Shown here: positions 1-9,564 of the stretch, piece by piece
Layout: each line of letters opens with the position of its first letter
How positions within the stretch are numbered: position 1 is the stretch's first letter
Source of the DNA: Methylophilus sp.
Lineage (GTDB): Bacteria > Pseudomonadota > Gammaproteobacteria > Burkholderiales > Methylophilaceae
Length of the DNA: 64,000 nucleotides
Assembly (NCBI GenBank): GCA_030696695.1
Contig: JAUYRP010000013.1
Coordinates: 1 to 64,000, forward strand
Direction: 5' to 3'
The notes under the pieces: model-generated
What the model saw: the letters and a program-made list of their open reading frames with translations, nothing else
What the model was told of the DNA's origin: nothing
Database searches by the model: none
Program-made: the position numbers and the translations under genes

Positions 1-1
1 G

Positions 2-226
2 GTGTCAGGTTTGGCAAGTGCAGGTGATGCGTACAATAAAAACGTACACAACCAAAACTTCTCAAAACGCCCTTATGCACAACCTTTACCAGATAGTGCT
101 TACCAAAAAGGCAATGAGTTTGAAGGTGCAACATTAGTGCGTGGCGAAGTAAGTGAAGATGGCAGTGCTGTCGATCAAAAACAGCAAACACAGCGTCTAA
201 ACAATTTGTCAAAACGCCCATATTAA
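2..226 (+). CDS. Small secreted SKRPY-motif protein, 5'-truncated
   Basis: This is the C-terminal part of a small protein. The frame is open to the window edge, so the GTG at position 2 is probably not the real start. The first visible residues (SGLASAGDAY) look like the end of a signal peptide with an ASA cleavage site. The rest is hydrophilic and carries NQNFSKRPY near its start and LSKRPY at its very C-terminus, with a central F-E-G-A-T-L-V segment. The next gene, 34 bp downstream, has the same plan, so the two are tandem paralogues. I do not recognise a named family and the function is unknown; export is inferred from the neighbour's complete signal peptide. Confidence 0.6.
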   Translation: MSGLASAGDAYNKNVHNQNFSKRPYAQPLPDSAYQKGNEFEGATLVRGEVSEDGSAVDQKQQTQRLNNLSKRPY

Positions 227-260
227 TGAATACGTTTATATAGTTGATTAGGAGATGATA

Positions 261-542
261 ATGAACAGCAAAAATCTATTAGGGGCCACATTGGTAGCTC
301 TACTGTTGGCGGGGGGCGTCGCCCAAGCAGGAGATGACGGCGCTCATGATATCGTCAATCAAAATTTATCAAAACGCCCTTACCAAGCGCCAGCGAATGA
401 CGCAACCGCAAATAAAGCCGACCAATGGGATGGTGCCACCTTGGTTAAAGAAGAGGCAGCGGAAGACAAAACTAGGCCCAACCAATATCAGCAATTGCGT
501 ATCCGAATGTTAGGGCAGCGTCCTTACATGGATGGTAATTAA
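261..542 (+). CDS. Small secreted SKRPY-motif protein
   Basis: The protein has about 93 residues and starts at ATG 261, six bases after an AGGAG ribosome-binding site at about 250-254. An in-frame ATG at 255 lies inside that site and is less likely. The N-terminus is a clear signal peptide (NSKNLLGATLVALLLAGGVAQA, cut after AQA). The mature part has NQNLSKRPY, then W-D-G-A-T-L-V, an acidic EEAAED stretch, a Q-rich QYQQ segment and a final GQRPY. The upstream neighbour shows the same order of motifs. It is likely periplasmic or secreted; no enzyme motif is visible. A terminator-like hairpin follows at 597-628. Family and function are unknown. Confidence 0.7.
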   Translation: MNSKNLLGATLVALLLAGGVAQAGDDGAHDIVNQNLSKRPYQAPANDATANKADQWDGATLVKEEAAEDKTRPNQYQQLRIRMLGQRPYMDGN

Positions 543-596
543 AACGTAAAGTAGAGACAAATTCTTACAATAAATATGAGTTTGAATCGGATGAGA

Positions 597-636
597 CACA
601 AAGGCGTAAATGGCGCCTTTGTGCGTTTGCGTTTGG
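597..636 (+). terminator. Terminator-like hairpin after the SKRPY genes
   Basis: There is a perfect 10-bp stem, CACAAAGGCG (597-606) with CGCCTTTGTG (614-623), and a 7-nt loop. It is followed by a T-rich but interrupted tract (CGTTTGCGTTTGG). It sits 55 bp after the second small gene and well before the SulP gene, so it probably separates the two units. The weak U-tract lowers certainty. Confidence 0.55.
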
Positions 637-788
637 ATTTTGCAGTATGCAAACAATTAAAAACAAAATCAAAATGGGAGAAACCAAATTTTAATAATTA
701 GAATCTATAATGATAACTGCAACTGTGCACAGCAATCCTTTATTGCTATCGCTACTCTTTTGATTTCAATGTTATAGGATAAGAATAA

Positions 789-2366
789 ATGTCAACCAGC
801 ACGCCAAATCAATCATCGTTTACTAGTTTTTTTAAAGATTTTAATCGCGACTTTCCAGCCAGTATTGTCGTGTTTTTTGTGGCACTACCGCTTTGTTTGG
901 GTATTGCATTAGCCTCTGGCGCACCACTTTTCTCTGGCGTAATTGCCGGTATTATCGGTGGTATTGTTGTTGGCATTGCCAGCGGCTCGCAACTGGGGGT
1001 CAGTGGTCCAGCTGCAGGCTTGGCAGTCATTGTGCTCACTGCAATTGGAACACTAGGCTCGTTCGAGGCTTTTCTGCTTTCAGTCGTCGTTGCAGGTATT
1101 CTGCAATTTTTACTAGGGTTTTTTAAAGCAGGCTTTATTGCCTATTTTGTGCCTTCGTCCGTTATTAAAGGCATGCTCACAGGCATTGGGCTGTTGATTA
1201 TTCTGAAGCAAATACCGCATGCGCTAGGTTACGATTTTGACTATCAAGGCGATGAGTCATTCTTTCAAGCGGATGGTGGTAATACGTTCTCCTCATTAAT
1301 GGATGCTTGGAACTTGCTCACACCAGGCGCTTTGTTTATTGCCGCCATCTCTATGGCCGTTTTAATTTTGTGGGATGCGGTGCTGACGAAAAAACATAAG
1401 GTATTTCAGATTTTGCAAGGGCCGATTGTGGTTGTGTTGCTAGGTATTCTGTTTAATTATTTGTTTCAAGCGGGCATACTCAACTATACACTGGCAGACA
1501 ATCAGATTGTCGATTTACCAGTAGCGAATGGCATTACGGATTTTGTGGGGCAATTCACTTTTCCTGATTTTTCTCAAATCACCAATCTAGACATTTATAA
1601 AGTGGGTTTTGTGATGGCTATTGTGGCCAGTTTGGAAACCTTGTTGTGCGTTGAAGCTACAGATAAGTTAGATCCGCTGAAACGTGTGACCCCAACTAAT
1701 CAAGAGTTAAAAGCCCAAGGCTTGGGAAATTTTGTTTCTGGTTTAATTGGCGGTTTGCCTGTCACGCAAGTGATTGTGCGTAGCTCTGCCAATATTACTT
1801 TTGGCGCGCAATCCAAACTTTCAGCGGTGTTGCATGGTATTTGGTTATTACTCAGCGCCATTACAATTGCTAAGTATTTAAATATGATCCCATTAGCCAG
1901 TTTAGCGACTATTCTGATTATGGTGGGTTATAAATTAGCTAAGCCTTCATTGTTTGCGAGTATGTACAAGCTTGGTTGGGAGCAGTTTGCACCGTTCATT
2001 GCAACTATCGTGGCTATTCTGCTCACAGATTTATTGACAGGTATTGGCTTAGGTATGATCGTGGGTATTGGTTTCACTCTGCACCACAGCTATCGCAACT
2101 CTCATTACATGAAGAGAACAGAGACTGATGTGGATGGACGTAAGGTTTACCATATTGAACTGGCGCAAGAAGTGTCCTTCTTTAATAAAGCCAGCATTAT
2201 CTCTGCGCTAGAGTCTATCCCCAAAAACGCCAAAGTCATTATTGATTGCTCTAACAGCAAATCAATTTCGTATGATGTGGTTGAGTTTATTCGTGATTAT
2301 CCTTTGCATGCAAAACTTAAAAACATTGAAGTTGAAACCGTTGCGTTTATTGTGCCTAAAGCCTAG
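789..2366 (+). CDS. SulP-family anion (probable bicarbonate) transporter
   Basis: A 525-residue inner-membrane protein with many hydrophobic segments from about residue 25 to 430. It carries the SulP signature region (PLCLGIALASGAP near 34-46, then GVSGPAAG near 70-77) and a cytoplasmic STAS-like tail from about residue 440. SulP proteins are sulfate, bicarbonate or dicarboxylate carriers. The next gene, 38 bp downstream on the same strand, is a carbonic anhydrase, and SulP/carbonic-anhydrase pairs are usually read as bicarbonate uptake or supply systems; this is inference from context. It starts at ATG 789 after a weak AGGAT. The substrate cannot be fixed from sequence, and sulfate remains possible. 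Confidence 0.85.
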   Translation: MSTSTPNQSSFTSFFKDFNRDFPASIVVFFVALPLCLGIALASGAPLFSGVIAGIIGGIVVGIASGSQLGVSGPAAGLAVIVLTAIGTLGSFEAFLLSVVVAGILQFLLGFFKAGFIAYFVPSSVIKGMLTGIGLLIILKQIPHALGYDFDYQGDESFFQADGGNTFSSLMDAWNLLTPGALFIAAISMAVLILWDAVLTKKHKVFQILQGPIVVVLLGILFNYLFQAGILNYTLADNQIVDLPVANGITDFVGQFTFPDFSQITNLDIYKVGFVMAIVASLETLLCVEATDKLDPLKRVTPTNQELKAQGLGNFVSGLIGGLPVTQVIVRSSANITFGAQSKLSAVLHGIWLLLSAITIAKYLNMIPLASLATILIMVGYKLAKPSLFASMYKLGWEQFAPFIATIVAILLTDLLTGIGLGMIVGIGFTLHHSYRNSHYMKRTETDVDGRKVYHIELAQEVSFFNKASIISALESIPKNAKVIIDCSNSKSISYDVVEFIRDYPLHAKLKNIEVETVAFIVPKA

Positions 2367-2404
2367 TAACTGCAAGTATTTGTTAACAAATAGAAAGTTA
2401 AATT

Positions 2405-3049
2405 ATGTACAAACATCCATTAATTGACCGTGAAAAAATGACGCCTACGGAAGCGTTAGATATTTTGGTTGAAGGTAATCATCGCTTCATTAACAACTAC
2501 TCTGTTGAGAAAGACTTTCAAAGCTTATTGCGTATCACCCGAGACAAACAACATCCATTTGCCTCTTTTTTGAGTTGCAGCGACTCGCGTGCGCCAGTTG
2601 AGTTGGTATTTGACCAAGCGTTAGGTGATATTTTTAGTGTACGCTTGGCTGGGAATATTGCATCTGATAAAGCGGTGGGTAGTTTGGAGTTTAGTAGTAA
2701 ATATTTGGACAGTAAACTGATCGTGGTGATGGGGCATACAAGCTGTGGCGCTGTAAAAGCTGCTTGTGATGACTTTAAAGATGGCCATATTGGTGAAATT
2801 ATTAATCTGATTAAACCATCCATTCGTCATGAAAAAACTATCACGGATCCTGAGCTACGTTGCTCTAAAAATCCAGAGTTCGTGGAGAAAATCAATGCAT
2901 TAAATGTGCAATACCAAATTGAATCTATCTTACGTATGAGTGACATCATCAGTGACATGGTGGAATCGCACAAGATTGGTATTGTGGGAGGTATTTATGA
3001 TTTAAATACCGGCAAGGTAAATTTCTTAGAGAATACCTTACGCCTCTAA
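2405..3049 (+). CDS. Beta-class carbonic anhydrase
   Basis: A 214-residue cytoplasmic enzyme that interconverts CO2 and bicarbonate. The beta-class zinc site is intact: CSDSR at residues 58-62 gives the Cys ligand and the Asp-Arg pair, and GHTSCGAV at 110-117 gives the His and second Cys ligands. Length is normal for the family. It lies just downstream of the SulP transporter and is probably co-transcribed; a strong terminator follows at 3091-3121. Its likely job is to supply bicarbonate for carboxylations or to balance imported bicarbonate. Confidence 0.92.
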   Translation: MYKHPLIDREKMTPTEALDILVEGNHRFINNYSVEKDFQSLLRITRDKQHPFASFLSCSDSRAPVELVFDQALGDIFSVRLAGNIASDKAVGSLEFSSKYLDSKLIVVMGHTSCGAVKAACDDFKDGHIGEIINLIKPSIRHEKTITDPELRCSKNPEFVEKINALNVQYQIESILRMSDIISDMVESHKIGIVGGIYDLNTGKVNFLENTLRL

Positions 3050-3090
3050 CCTTACTGAGAGCTGCATCGAAAGATGCCAGATGCAAATAA

Positions 3091-3121
3091 AAAACTGCTG
3101 ATGATGTCAGCAGTTTTTTTA
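3091..3121 (+). terminator. Rho-independent terminator of the SulP-carbonic anhydrase operon
   Basis: The 11-bp stem AAAACTGCTGA (3091-3101) pairs with TCAGCAGTTTT (3107-3117) across a 5-nt loop and runs into a T tract to 3120. It lies 42 bp after the carbonic anhydrase stop codon. Confidence 0.9.
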
Positions 3122-3328
3122 TTTGCTGAAAGCCTGCTAATCGTTGAGTGTAGTTGAGTTCTCGTCAAAACAACTTGGCTGCCATTATGCCAAACCTAGA
3201 TTAGGTCGTGCTGGCTGTCATGGTCACTTTGGGCTATTGCCAAAGGTGCACAAACACTCATAATCCAATTGTAAAATAATAGTGTTGTTCAGCGCTACAC
3301 TACATACCTTGCCATAGGGGCGTGATTC

Positions 3329-4381
3329 ATGTTTCTAAACTCATTTAACCACTTTAGAGCTTTAGCAATCCTTAGCATCGTCATGGGGCATACTTATCTT
3401 TATGTGGGGATGAAGTTTGATACTTACCCAGAGTATGTAGTTATGAACCTTATCTTGGGTGGTACATCATTATTTGTTTTTATTTCTGGGTTCTTGTTTC
3501 ATCATGTGTTTTATAAGAAATATCAATTCAATACATTTTTGCTTGGTAAATTCAAAAATGTAGCTATACCCTATTTATTGCTTGGGGTCATACCTATTTT
3601 CCTGCAAATTCTTTATAAATCAGATGCGTTTGACGGATATTTTGCACCGACTAGCGATAGTTTATGGGGTGCTTATATTGTTCCTTATATTAAATACTAT
3701 TGGACAGGACGATTTCTAATTGGATATTGGTACATCCCTTTCATTTTAGTCACTTTTCTGCTTTCGCCATTGCATGTCAAATTTATTCGAATGGCACCAA
3801 AGCTGCAGATAGCGTTGATTGGAATGCTTAGTGTGGTATCTGTATTGATGCATAGGCCTGAAGATAATTTGTTTGTTTTTCAGTCTGTACTGTATTTCAC
3901 GCCTATTTATTTAGTCGGCATATTTTGCTCTGTTTACAAAGAACAGGTAATGGTTTTTTTTCAAAATAAAGTGCTGTTATTGTTTTCAATAGTGCTATTT
4001 TTTGCACTGTTAGAGGCATACGAAGGCGAGGTCGGAAGCTATCACAAAGCACCACTTCCCAATGGATATTTAGACTATATGTTTATCCAAAAAACGTGTA
4101 TGTGTTTTCTTCTGATGACTATTTTTGCTAGGTTAGAATCTTGGAAGAACAGATTTGTCGAATACTCTGCTTCCACTAGCTTTACCATTTTTTTCTTACA
4201 TCCGTTGGTAATGACCATTTGCAATGCGATAGCAGGTAAGTATCTTGGACTGAACCTGTATTTAGATTCTTGGCCTGTCTATATTGTATATACAGTATTT
4301 ATTTTGCTAGTGTGCATTGCAATTGCAAAAACAGTGAAGTATTTAATTCCAAATCAAAGTCGGTACCTCATCGGTTACTGA
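3329..4381 (+). CDS. Acyltransferase family 3 membrane protein
   Basis: A 350-residue multi-pass membrane protein of the Acyl_transf_3 (OafA/NodX-like) type. The N-terminus NHFRALAILSIVMGHTY carries the Arg (about 10) and His (about 21) that are typical of the family's first helix, followed by roughly ten hydrophobic segments. Relatives O-acetylate or acylate polysaccharides and lipopolysaccharide at the inner membrane. An AGGGG about 8 bases upstream supports ATG 3329. It stands alone between a terminator and the convergent fdx gene, so the acceptor is unknown. No sugar-modification genes are nearby. Confidence 0.8.
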   Translation: MFLNSFNHFRALAILSIVMGHTYLYVGMKFDTYPEYVVMNLILGGTSLFVFISGFLFHHVFYKKYQFNTFLLGKFKNVAIPYLLLGVIPIFLQILYKSDAFDGYFAPTSDSLWGAYIVPYIKYYWTGRFLIGYWYIPFILVTFLLSPLHVKFIRMAPKLQIALIGMLSVVSVLMHRPEDNLFVFQSVLYFTPIYLVGIFCSVYKEQVMVFFQNKVLLLFSIVLFFALLEAYEGEVGSYHKAPLPNGYLDYMFIQKTCMCFLLMTIFARLESWKNRFVEYSASTSFTIFFLHPLVMTICNAIAGKYLGLNLYLDSWPVYIVYTVFILLVCIAIAKTVKYLIPNQSRYLIGY

Positions 4382-4424
4382 TCTACGAGGTATTAGGCGC
4401 ATGTCATTGTGAAGGATAGGGCGG

Positions 4425-4766
4425 CTAGCGATGTCCTTCCTTAGCCATGTTAATGCTGTATTTTGGGATTTCGACAACCAAATCAGTATCACCCACAATT
4501 GCCTGACAAGATAAGCGCGATAGCGGCTCTAGTCCCCAAGCTTTATCTAATAAGTCCTCCTCATTTTCCTGTGGGCTATTGAGTGAGCTATAACCTTCAC
4601 GAACAATCACATGGCATGTTGTGCAGGCACATACTTTGTCACAAGCGTGGTCAATATCAATCTCGTTATCTAGCAAGTTTTCGCAGATAGACTCGCCTTT
4701 TCTAGCCTCAATTACAGCGCCATCAGGGCATAGTTCTAAGTGTGGCAATACGATAATTTGTGGCAT
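4425..4766 (-). CDS. fdx: ISC-type [2Fe-2S] ferredoxin
   Basis: A 113-residue ferredoxin of the isc operon. The cluster-binding cysteines are C42, C48, C51 (HACDKVCACTTC, with the extra conserved C46) and C87 (RLSCQ), with the family's DKAWGLEP segment before the last one. It passes electrons to IscS/IscU for Fe-S cluster assembly in the cytoplasm. It is the last gene of the operon, 17 bp after hscA; no iscX follows. Its stop faces the acyltransferase gene. Confidence 0.95.
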   Translation of the reverse strand: MPQIIVLPHLELCPDGAVIEARKGESICENLLDNEIDIDHACDKVCACTTCHVIVREGYSSLNSPQENEEDLLDKAWGLEPLSRLSCQAIVGDTDLVVEIPKYSINMAKEGHR

Positions 4767-4783
4767 GGTTCAGCTTTCGTAAC

Positions 4784-6673
4784 TTATAAGTCTAGTGTGT
4801 TTAAATCTTGCCCAGCCAATGCTTGTTTGACCGAGGCATCCATTCTGCGCGCAGCGAATGCTTCAGTAGCATGATTCAGTGCTTCAGACGCTTGATGGAT
4901 GGCATGGCTGTCTTGTCCTTGGCAAAGCGTTTTTAATGCTTGTAATTCTGCCTTGATAGCTTGTTGTTCTTCGGTAGATAATAATGCACCGTCTTTGGCT
5001 AATGCTACTTCAATCGCGTCAATCAGCCGTTCTGCATCGACAATAGCCTCTCTCAATGCACGCGCTTGCTTATCCGATTCTGCAGCACTAAAGGACGACT
5101 GTAGCATGGTCATGATGGCGTCTTCGCTTAATCCATAAGCAGGTTTCACTACCACATTTGCTTCAACCCCATTGGTTTGCTCACGCGCACTCACTGACAG
5201 CAAGCCATCTGCATCAATTTGAAATGTTACACGTATGCGTGCACCACCTGCAGCCATGGGTGGAATACCGCGCAGTTCAAAACGTGCCAATGAGCGACAA
5301 TCCGACACCAACTCGCGCTCACCTTGCACTACATGAATGCTCATGGCGGTTTGACCATCTTTAAATGTGGTGAATTCTTGTGCGCGTGCGATGGGCAAGG
5401 TGCTATTGCGAGGAATAATTTTTTCGACTAAGCCACCCATCGTTTCTAAGCCCAGTGATAATGGCGTCACATCGAGTAATAGCAAGTCGTCATCACTACG
5501 ATTACCTGCTAACACGTTTGCTTGAATCGCCGCACCTAAGGCAACGACTTTGTCCGGGTCCAAATTGGTCAATGGTTCTTGCTTGAAATACTCTTCTACC
5601 GCATGGCGTATCTGGGGCATGCGCGTGGCACCACCCACAAGTACTACACCATCAATGTCTTCAATGCTAAGTTCTGCATCACGCATGGCTTTACGCGTGG
5701 GGCTGAGTGTTTTGATGACCAAATGCTGGGTCAGTTCTACAAAAGTACTCGCCGAGAGCGTGGCTTCGACCAAGTGACCGTTGCTTAATTTACATACAAT
5801 TTCTGCTTCATGGTTGTCTGTCAGCCACTCTTTGGCTTGACGCGCTTTGGTCAATAATAAGCGCGTGTCTTCTTCATTAAGTGGGTTGAACTGTTGGGTA
5901 TTTGCACGCACTTGGTCCAATATCCAACAGTAAATGCGATGATCAAAATCATCACCGCCAAGTGCAGAGTCACCATTGGTGGCCATCACTTCAAACACAC
6001 CTTTGGATAATCGCAAAATACTGATATCAAAGGTGCCGCCACCTAAGTCGTAAATGACAAATATGCCTTCAGAAGCGTTATCTAAACCGTATGCAACAGC
6101 CGCAGCGGTGGGCTCATTCAATAAACGTAACACGTGTAAACCTGCTAATCTGGCTGCATCTTTAGTAGCTTGGCGTTGTGCATCATCAAAGTAGGCTGGC
6201 ACTGTAATGACAGCGCCTGTAAGTTCACCACCCAGTGCTTTTTCTGCACGTACTTTTAGCGCCTTTAGAATTTCTGCAGAAATTTCCACAGGATTTTTCA
6301 AGCCAGCCCGCGTTTCAATTTGCAACATACTTTGCGTATCGTCGCCAGCTACAAAATGGTAGGGAATGTGCGCTCTGTCTACAATATCTTGTAGGCTTCT
6401 ACCCATCAAGCGTTTCACGGATGCAATGGTATTGACGGGATCTTTACTTTGTTGCGCCAGCGCTTCATGGCCCACAGCAATCTCACCATTTGGTAAATAG
6501 CGTACAACCGAAGGCAATAGGGCATGCCCATGCTCGTCTTGTAATACCGTGCTCATGCCGCTACGTATAGTAGCCACTAGAGAGTTGGTGGTGCCAAGGT
6601 CTATCCCCACTGCTAATTTATGTTGGTGGGGCGCTGCGCTCATGCCTGGTTCTGATATTTGCAATAATGCCAT
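4784..6673 (-). CDS. hscA: Fe-S cluster assembly chaperone HscA (Hsp70 family)
   Basis: A 629-residue Hsp70-type ATPase specialised for handing Fe-S clusters from IscU to target proteins, working with HscB. The ATPase domain has GIDLGTTNS at about 23-31 and a second phosphate motif [10 protein letters not shown] near residue 207. The interdomain linker [12 protein letters not shown] and a substrate-binding domain follow. Length matches HscA (about 615-630) rather than DnaK, it lacks the acidic DnaK tail, and it is flanked by hscB and fdx, which settles the assignment. Confidence 0.95.
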   Translation of the reverse strand: MALLQISEPGMSAAPHQHKLAVGIDLGTTNSLVATIRSGMSTVLQDEHGHALLPSVVRYLPNGEIAVGHEALAQQSKDPVNTIASVKRLMGRSLQDIVDRAHIPYHFVAGDDTQSMLQIETRAGLKNPVEISAEILKALKVRAEKALGGELTGAVITVPAYFDDAQRQATKDAARLAGLHVLRLLNEPTAAAVAYGLDNASEGIFVIYDLGGGTFDISILRLSKGVFEVMATNGDSALGGDDFDHRIYCWILDQVRANTQQFNPLNEEDTRLLLTKARQAKEWLTDNHEAEIVCKLSNGHLVEATLSASTFVELTQHLVIKTLSPTRKAMRDAELSIEDIDGVVLVGGATRMPQIRHAVEEYFKQEPLTNLDPDKVVALGAAIQANVLAGNRSDDDLLLLDVTPLSLGLETMGGLVEKIIPRNSTLPIARAQEFTTFKDGQTAMSIHVVQGERELVSDCRSLARFELRGIPPMAAGGARIRVTFQIDADGLLSVSAREQTNGVEANVVVKPAYGLSEDAIMTMLQSSFSAAESDKQARALREAIVDAERLIDAIEVALAKDGALLSTEEQQAIKAELQALKTLCQGQDSHAIHQASEALNHATEAFAARRMDASVKQALAGQDLNTLDL

Positions 6674-6685
6674 GTGATGTCTTTG

Positions 6686-7210
6686 CTAATCTTCGAGTCT
6701 GCTGATGATATGTTGAACATCAGCACTCACTTTATCAATAAAGCTTAACTTTCTTACAATTTGTGCTGCGGTATTCGGGTCATTCACTATTGCATTGGCT
6801 AAGACCGTCTGCATTGCTTTCGCTTCATTTTTCATTGTGCTAAGTAGATGCTCAAGTGCAGTAATGTCTTTAGCTAATTGCGCATCTTCCATCGCTTCTC
6901 GCCATTCCATCTGCATCATTAGAAAATCAGCTGGCATCGCAGTATTGCTGTCTTCTAAGGTTTCAATACCCTGTAGTTGCAGCAAATATCTTGCACGTGA
7001 GGTCGGGTGCTTTAAGGTTTGAAAAGCCTCATTTGCCAGTGTTGCACTTTGCATAGACTGCAAGCGTTCCGCTGGGCTGGCAGTCACAAATTTGTCCGGA
7101 TGCACTTCAGATTGTATTTTGCGATAGTTGCTTTGCAGCGTATCCGTATCAATTTCAAATTGAACGGGTAGGCCCAACAGGGCGAAATGATTATTAGCTT
7201 CAAACATCAT
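6686..7210 (-). CDS. hscB: J-domain co-chaperone HscB
   Basis: About 174 residues. The N-terminal J-domain has the HPD motif at about 37-39, which stimulates HscA ATPase. The C-terminal helical domain (LEHLLSTMKNEAKAM region) binds IscU. The true start is one of two tandem ATGs at 7210 and 7207; a TTG at 7213 precedes them. The stop is 12 bp before hscA. The 115-bp gap back to iscA is longer than the other spacings in the downstream half of the operon. Confidence 0.93.
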   Translation of the reverse strand: MMFEANNHFALLGLPVQFEIDTDTLQSNYRKIQSEVHPDKFVTASPAERLQSMQSATLANEAFQTLKHPTSRARYLLQLQGIETLEDSNTAMPADFLMMQMEWREAMEDAQLAKDITALEHLLSTMKNEAKAMQTVLANAIVNDPNTAAQIVRKLSFIDKVSADVQHIISRLED

Positions 7211-7328
7211 CAATTATTGATAGACCGTGACATCACGTGAAACAAATAGACTGAAAGCTAGAACCTACAGGTATACAAGTGATGTGATTTTGCATTGAGG
7301 AAACTAACAGTAGATAGCTGCAAAACAA

Positions 7329-7652
7329 CTAAACTGTGAAAGACTCACCACACCCACATTCATCTTTCACATTTGGGTTGTTAAACTTAAAGCCTTCGTT
7401 CAAGCCTTCTTTGGTGAAATCTAGCTCTGTCCCGTCAATGTAAGCAAGGCTCTTAGGATCGACAATCACTTTCACGCCGTAACTATCAAATGCGCTATCT
7501 TCTGGATGCATTTCATCCACGAACTCAAGCGTATAAGCCATACCTGAGCAGCCTGTGGTTTTAACGCCCAAGCGCAAGCCAATGCCTTTACCACGATTGG
7601 CTAGAAATTTTTCAACGCGCTTTGCCGCGACTTCTGTCAATGTAATCGCCAT
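7329..7652 (-). CDS. iscA: Iron-sulfur cluster assembly A-type carrier IscA
   Basis: A 107-residue A-type carrier with the three conserved cysteines: C35 (TTGCSGMAY) and the C-terminal C99 and C101 (ECGCGESF). It binds iron or an Fe-S cluster and delivers it to apo-proteins. It starts two bases after the iscU stop, so the two are translationally close. It sits between iscU and hscB in the usual isc order. Confidence 0.94.
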   Translation of the reverse strand: MAITLTEVAAKRVEKFLANRGKGIGLRLGVKTTGCSGMAYTLEFVDEMHPEDSAFDSYGVKVIVDPKSLAYIDGTELDFTKEGLNEGFKFNNPNVKDECGCGESFTV

Positions 7653-7654
7653 AC

Positions 7655-8053
7655 TTAAGCTGCTTCTTTTGATCCAACTTGTTTAGATTTTAAATCGGCT
7701 ACTGCTGCTTTAATCGCATCTTCTGCTAATACAGAACAATGGATTTTTACAGGTGGCAACGCTAATTCCTCAGCAATCGCAGAGTTTTTAATTTCTGCTG
7801 CTTGGTCTAAGGTTTTACCTTTTAACCACTCAGTGACGAGTGAGCTAGAGGCAATGGCTGAACCACAACCGTAAGTTTTGAATTTAGCATCTTCGATAAT
7901 GCCTGCATCATTCACTTGAATTTGCAATTTCATTACGTCGCCACAAGCAGGTGCACCCACCATGCCAGTACCAACGTTAGACGCGTTTTTATCTAATGAA
8001 CCCACGTTACGTGGATTTTCATAGTGGTCTAGTACTTTGTCTGAATATGCCAT
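7655..8053 (-). CDS. iscU: Fe-S cluster scaffold IscU
   Basis: A 132-residue scaffold on which IscS-derived sulfur and iron are assembled. The ligands are C37 (GAPACGDV), C63 ([10 protein letters not shown]) and C106 (KIHCSVL), and the HscA recognition motif LPPVK lies at 99-103. An AGGAGA about 9 bases upstream supports the ATG. The 249-bp gap back to iscS holds a short dispersed hairpin repeat. Confidence 0.96.
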   Translation of the reverse strand: MAYSDKVLDHYENPRNVGSLDKNASNVGTGMVGAPACGDVMKLQIQVNDAGIIEDAKFKTYGCGSAIASSSLVTEWLKGKTLDQAAEIKNSAIAEELALPPVKIHCSVLAEDAIKAAVADLKSKQVGSKEAA

Positions 8054-8084
8054 ACCGTTCTCCTTTGTGCATTTAAAATAGTTT

Positions 8085-8190
8085 GCAAACTCTTTGTTGA
8101 CTGCGCCTTGCCGTACTGTATGTACTGTCTTCGGCTTGTCTCCTCGATTTTGCTTCTTATTTCAAATGCTTAAACAACCTAACATTAAAT
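8085..8190. repeat. Dispersed GTACTNNNNGTAC hairpin repeat, copy A
   Basis: The core is GTACTGTATGTAC at 8113-8125, with CTTGCCG before it and CTTCGGCTTG after it, in the iscS-iscU gap. Three other copies with the same core pattern lie at 40.1, 46.4 and 52.5 kb. The flanks GCATTT-AAATA (left) and a matching inverted AT-rich segment near 8160-8175 suggest a longer imperfect hairpin. Confidence 0.5.
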
Positions 8191-8302
8191 TTTTATACTC
8201 TTATCATTTTAGATTTAAATGTCTGACTATGCGATGGATTGCGACGTTTGGTTTTCTAAACGAGCAGTCCAATAACGACGTCAGGCGATTAAAGGTAAAT
8301 GA

Positions 8303-9520
8303 TTAGTGGGCTGCCCATTGTACTTTGGACAAATCCACCCCATCCTTAAACATTTCCCACAATGGCGATAATTCACGTAACTTGCCAATTTTATTCTTCA
8401 GTAAATCAATGGTGTAATCTACATCGGCTTGTGTAGTAAAACGACCAATTGAGAAACGAATGGAGCTATGTGCCAATTCGTCCGAGCGACCCAATGCACG
8501 CAATACATAACTAGGCTCTAAACTGGCAGAGGTACAAGCAGAACCAGAAGACACCGCGATGTCTTTCACTGCCATGATCAATGATTCGCCCTCTACAAAG
8601 TTAAAACTCATATTTAAATTATGCGGTACACGATGGTCTAAATCCCCATTCACATAAGTTTCTTCAATGTCCATCAAGCCATTCAATAAACGGTCGCGCA
8701 ACATACGAATACGCTCGTTCTCGGCTGCCATCTCTTCACGCGCAATTCTAAATGCCTCACCCATGCCCACAATTTGGTGGGTTGCCAAGGTGCCAGAGCG
8801 CATGCCACGTTCATGGCCACCACCATGCATTTGCGCTTCAATACGAATACGCGGTTTACGTCTTACATATAAAGCACCGATGCCTTTTGGGCCATAGGTT
8901 TTATGGGCAGAAAAGCTCATCAAATCAACGGGCAATGACTCTAAATCAATTACTACTTTGCCAGTGGCTTGTGCTGCGTCCACATGAAAAATAATGTTGT
9001 TGGCGCGGCAAATATCACCAATGGCCGTGATGTCTTGAATCACACCAATTTCATTGTTTACTAGCATCACAGAAGCCAATACTGTGTCAGGGCGAATCGC
9101 GGCTTTGAATTTTTCTAAATCAATCAAACCATTCGGTTCAGGCTCTAAATAAGTAGCTTCGTATCCTTGACGCTCTAATTCGCGTACAGCATCAATCACA
9201 GCCTTGTGTTCAGTCGCTACCGTAATAATGTGTTTGCCTTTGGTGGCAGCATAAAAATTAGCTGCGCCTTTAATGGCAAGATTATTCGATTCGGTCGCGC
9301 CGGATGTCCACACGATTTCACGTGGGTCTGCATTGACCAATTTAGCCACTTCTTCACGCGCATTTTCGACTGCTTTTTCTGCAGTCCAGCCATACGGGTG
9401 GCTGCGTGAAGCAGGATTGCCGTAATGCTCAGTGATGAATGGAATCATTTTTTCTGCCACACGCGGATCCACTGGCGTTGTCGCAGAATAATCTAAATAT
9501 ATAGGTGCTCTATCTGACAT
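8303..9520 (-). CDS. iscS: Cysteine desulfurase IscS
   Basis: A 405-residue PLP enzyme that takes sulfur from cysteine for Fe-S clusters and thiolation. The PLP lysine is K207 ([12 protein letters not shown]) and the catalytic persulfide cysteine is C329 ([15 protein letters not shown]), on the long mobile loop typical of group I IscS. Length and motifs match E. coli IscS (404 residues) closely. It lies in the isc operon after a second, more divergent desulfurase gene. Confidence 0.96.
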   Translation of the reverse strand: MSDRAPIYLDYSATTPVDPRVAEKMIPFITEHYGNPASRSHPYGWTAEKAVENAREEVAKLVNADPREIVWTSGATESNNLAIKGAANFYAATKGKHIITVATEHKAVIDAVRELERQGYEATYLEPEPNGLIDLEKFKAAIRPDTVLASVMLVNNEIGVIQDITAIGDICRANNIIFHVDAAQATGKVVIDLESLPVDLMSFSAHKTYGPKGIGALYVRRKPRIRIEAQMHGGGHERGMRSGTLATHQIVGMGEAFRIAREEMAAENERIRMLRDRLLNGLMDIEETYVNGDLDHRVPHNLNMSFNFVEGESLIMAVKDIAVSSGSACTSASLEPSYVLRALGRSDELAHSSIRFSIGRFTTQADVDYTIDLLKNKIGKLRELSPLWEMFKDGVDLSKVQWAAH

Positions 9521-9564
9521 TGTTCACTCTTTCAATGACTTAAACTTTAATAAATCTGTAATGG

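Noticed and set aside
2242..2427. Frame overlapping the SulP 3' end and the carbonic anhydrase start
   Set aside because: It is out of frame with two strong genes and has no motif; a chance frame.
8094..8306. Open frame on the plus strand in the iscS-iscU gap
   Set aside because: It crosses a dispersed hairpin repeat, has no ribosome-binding site and ends inside iscS; it is not supported as a gene.
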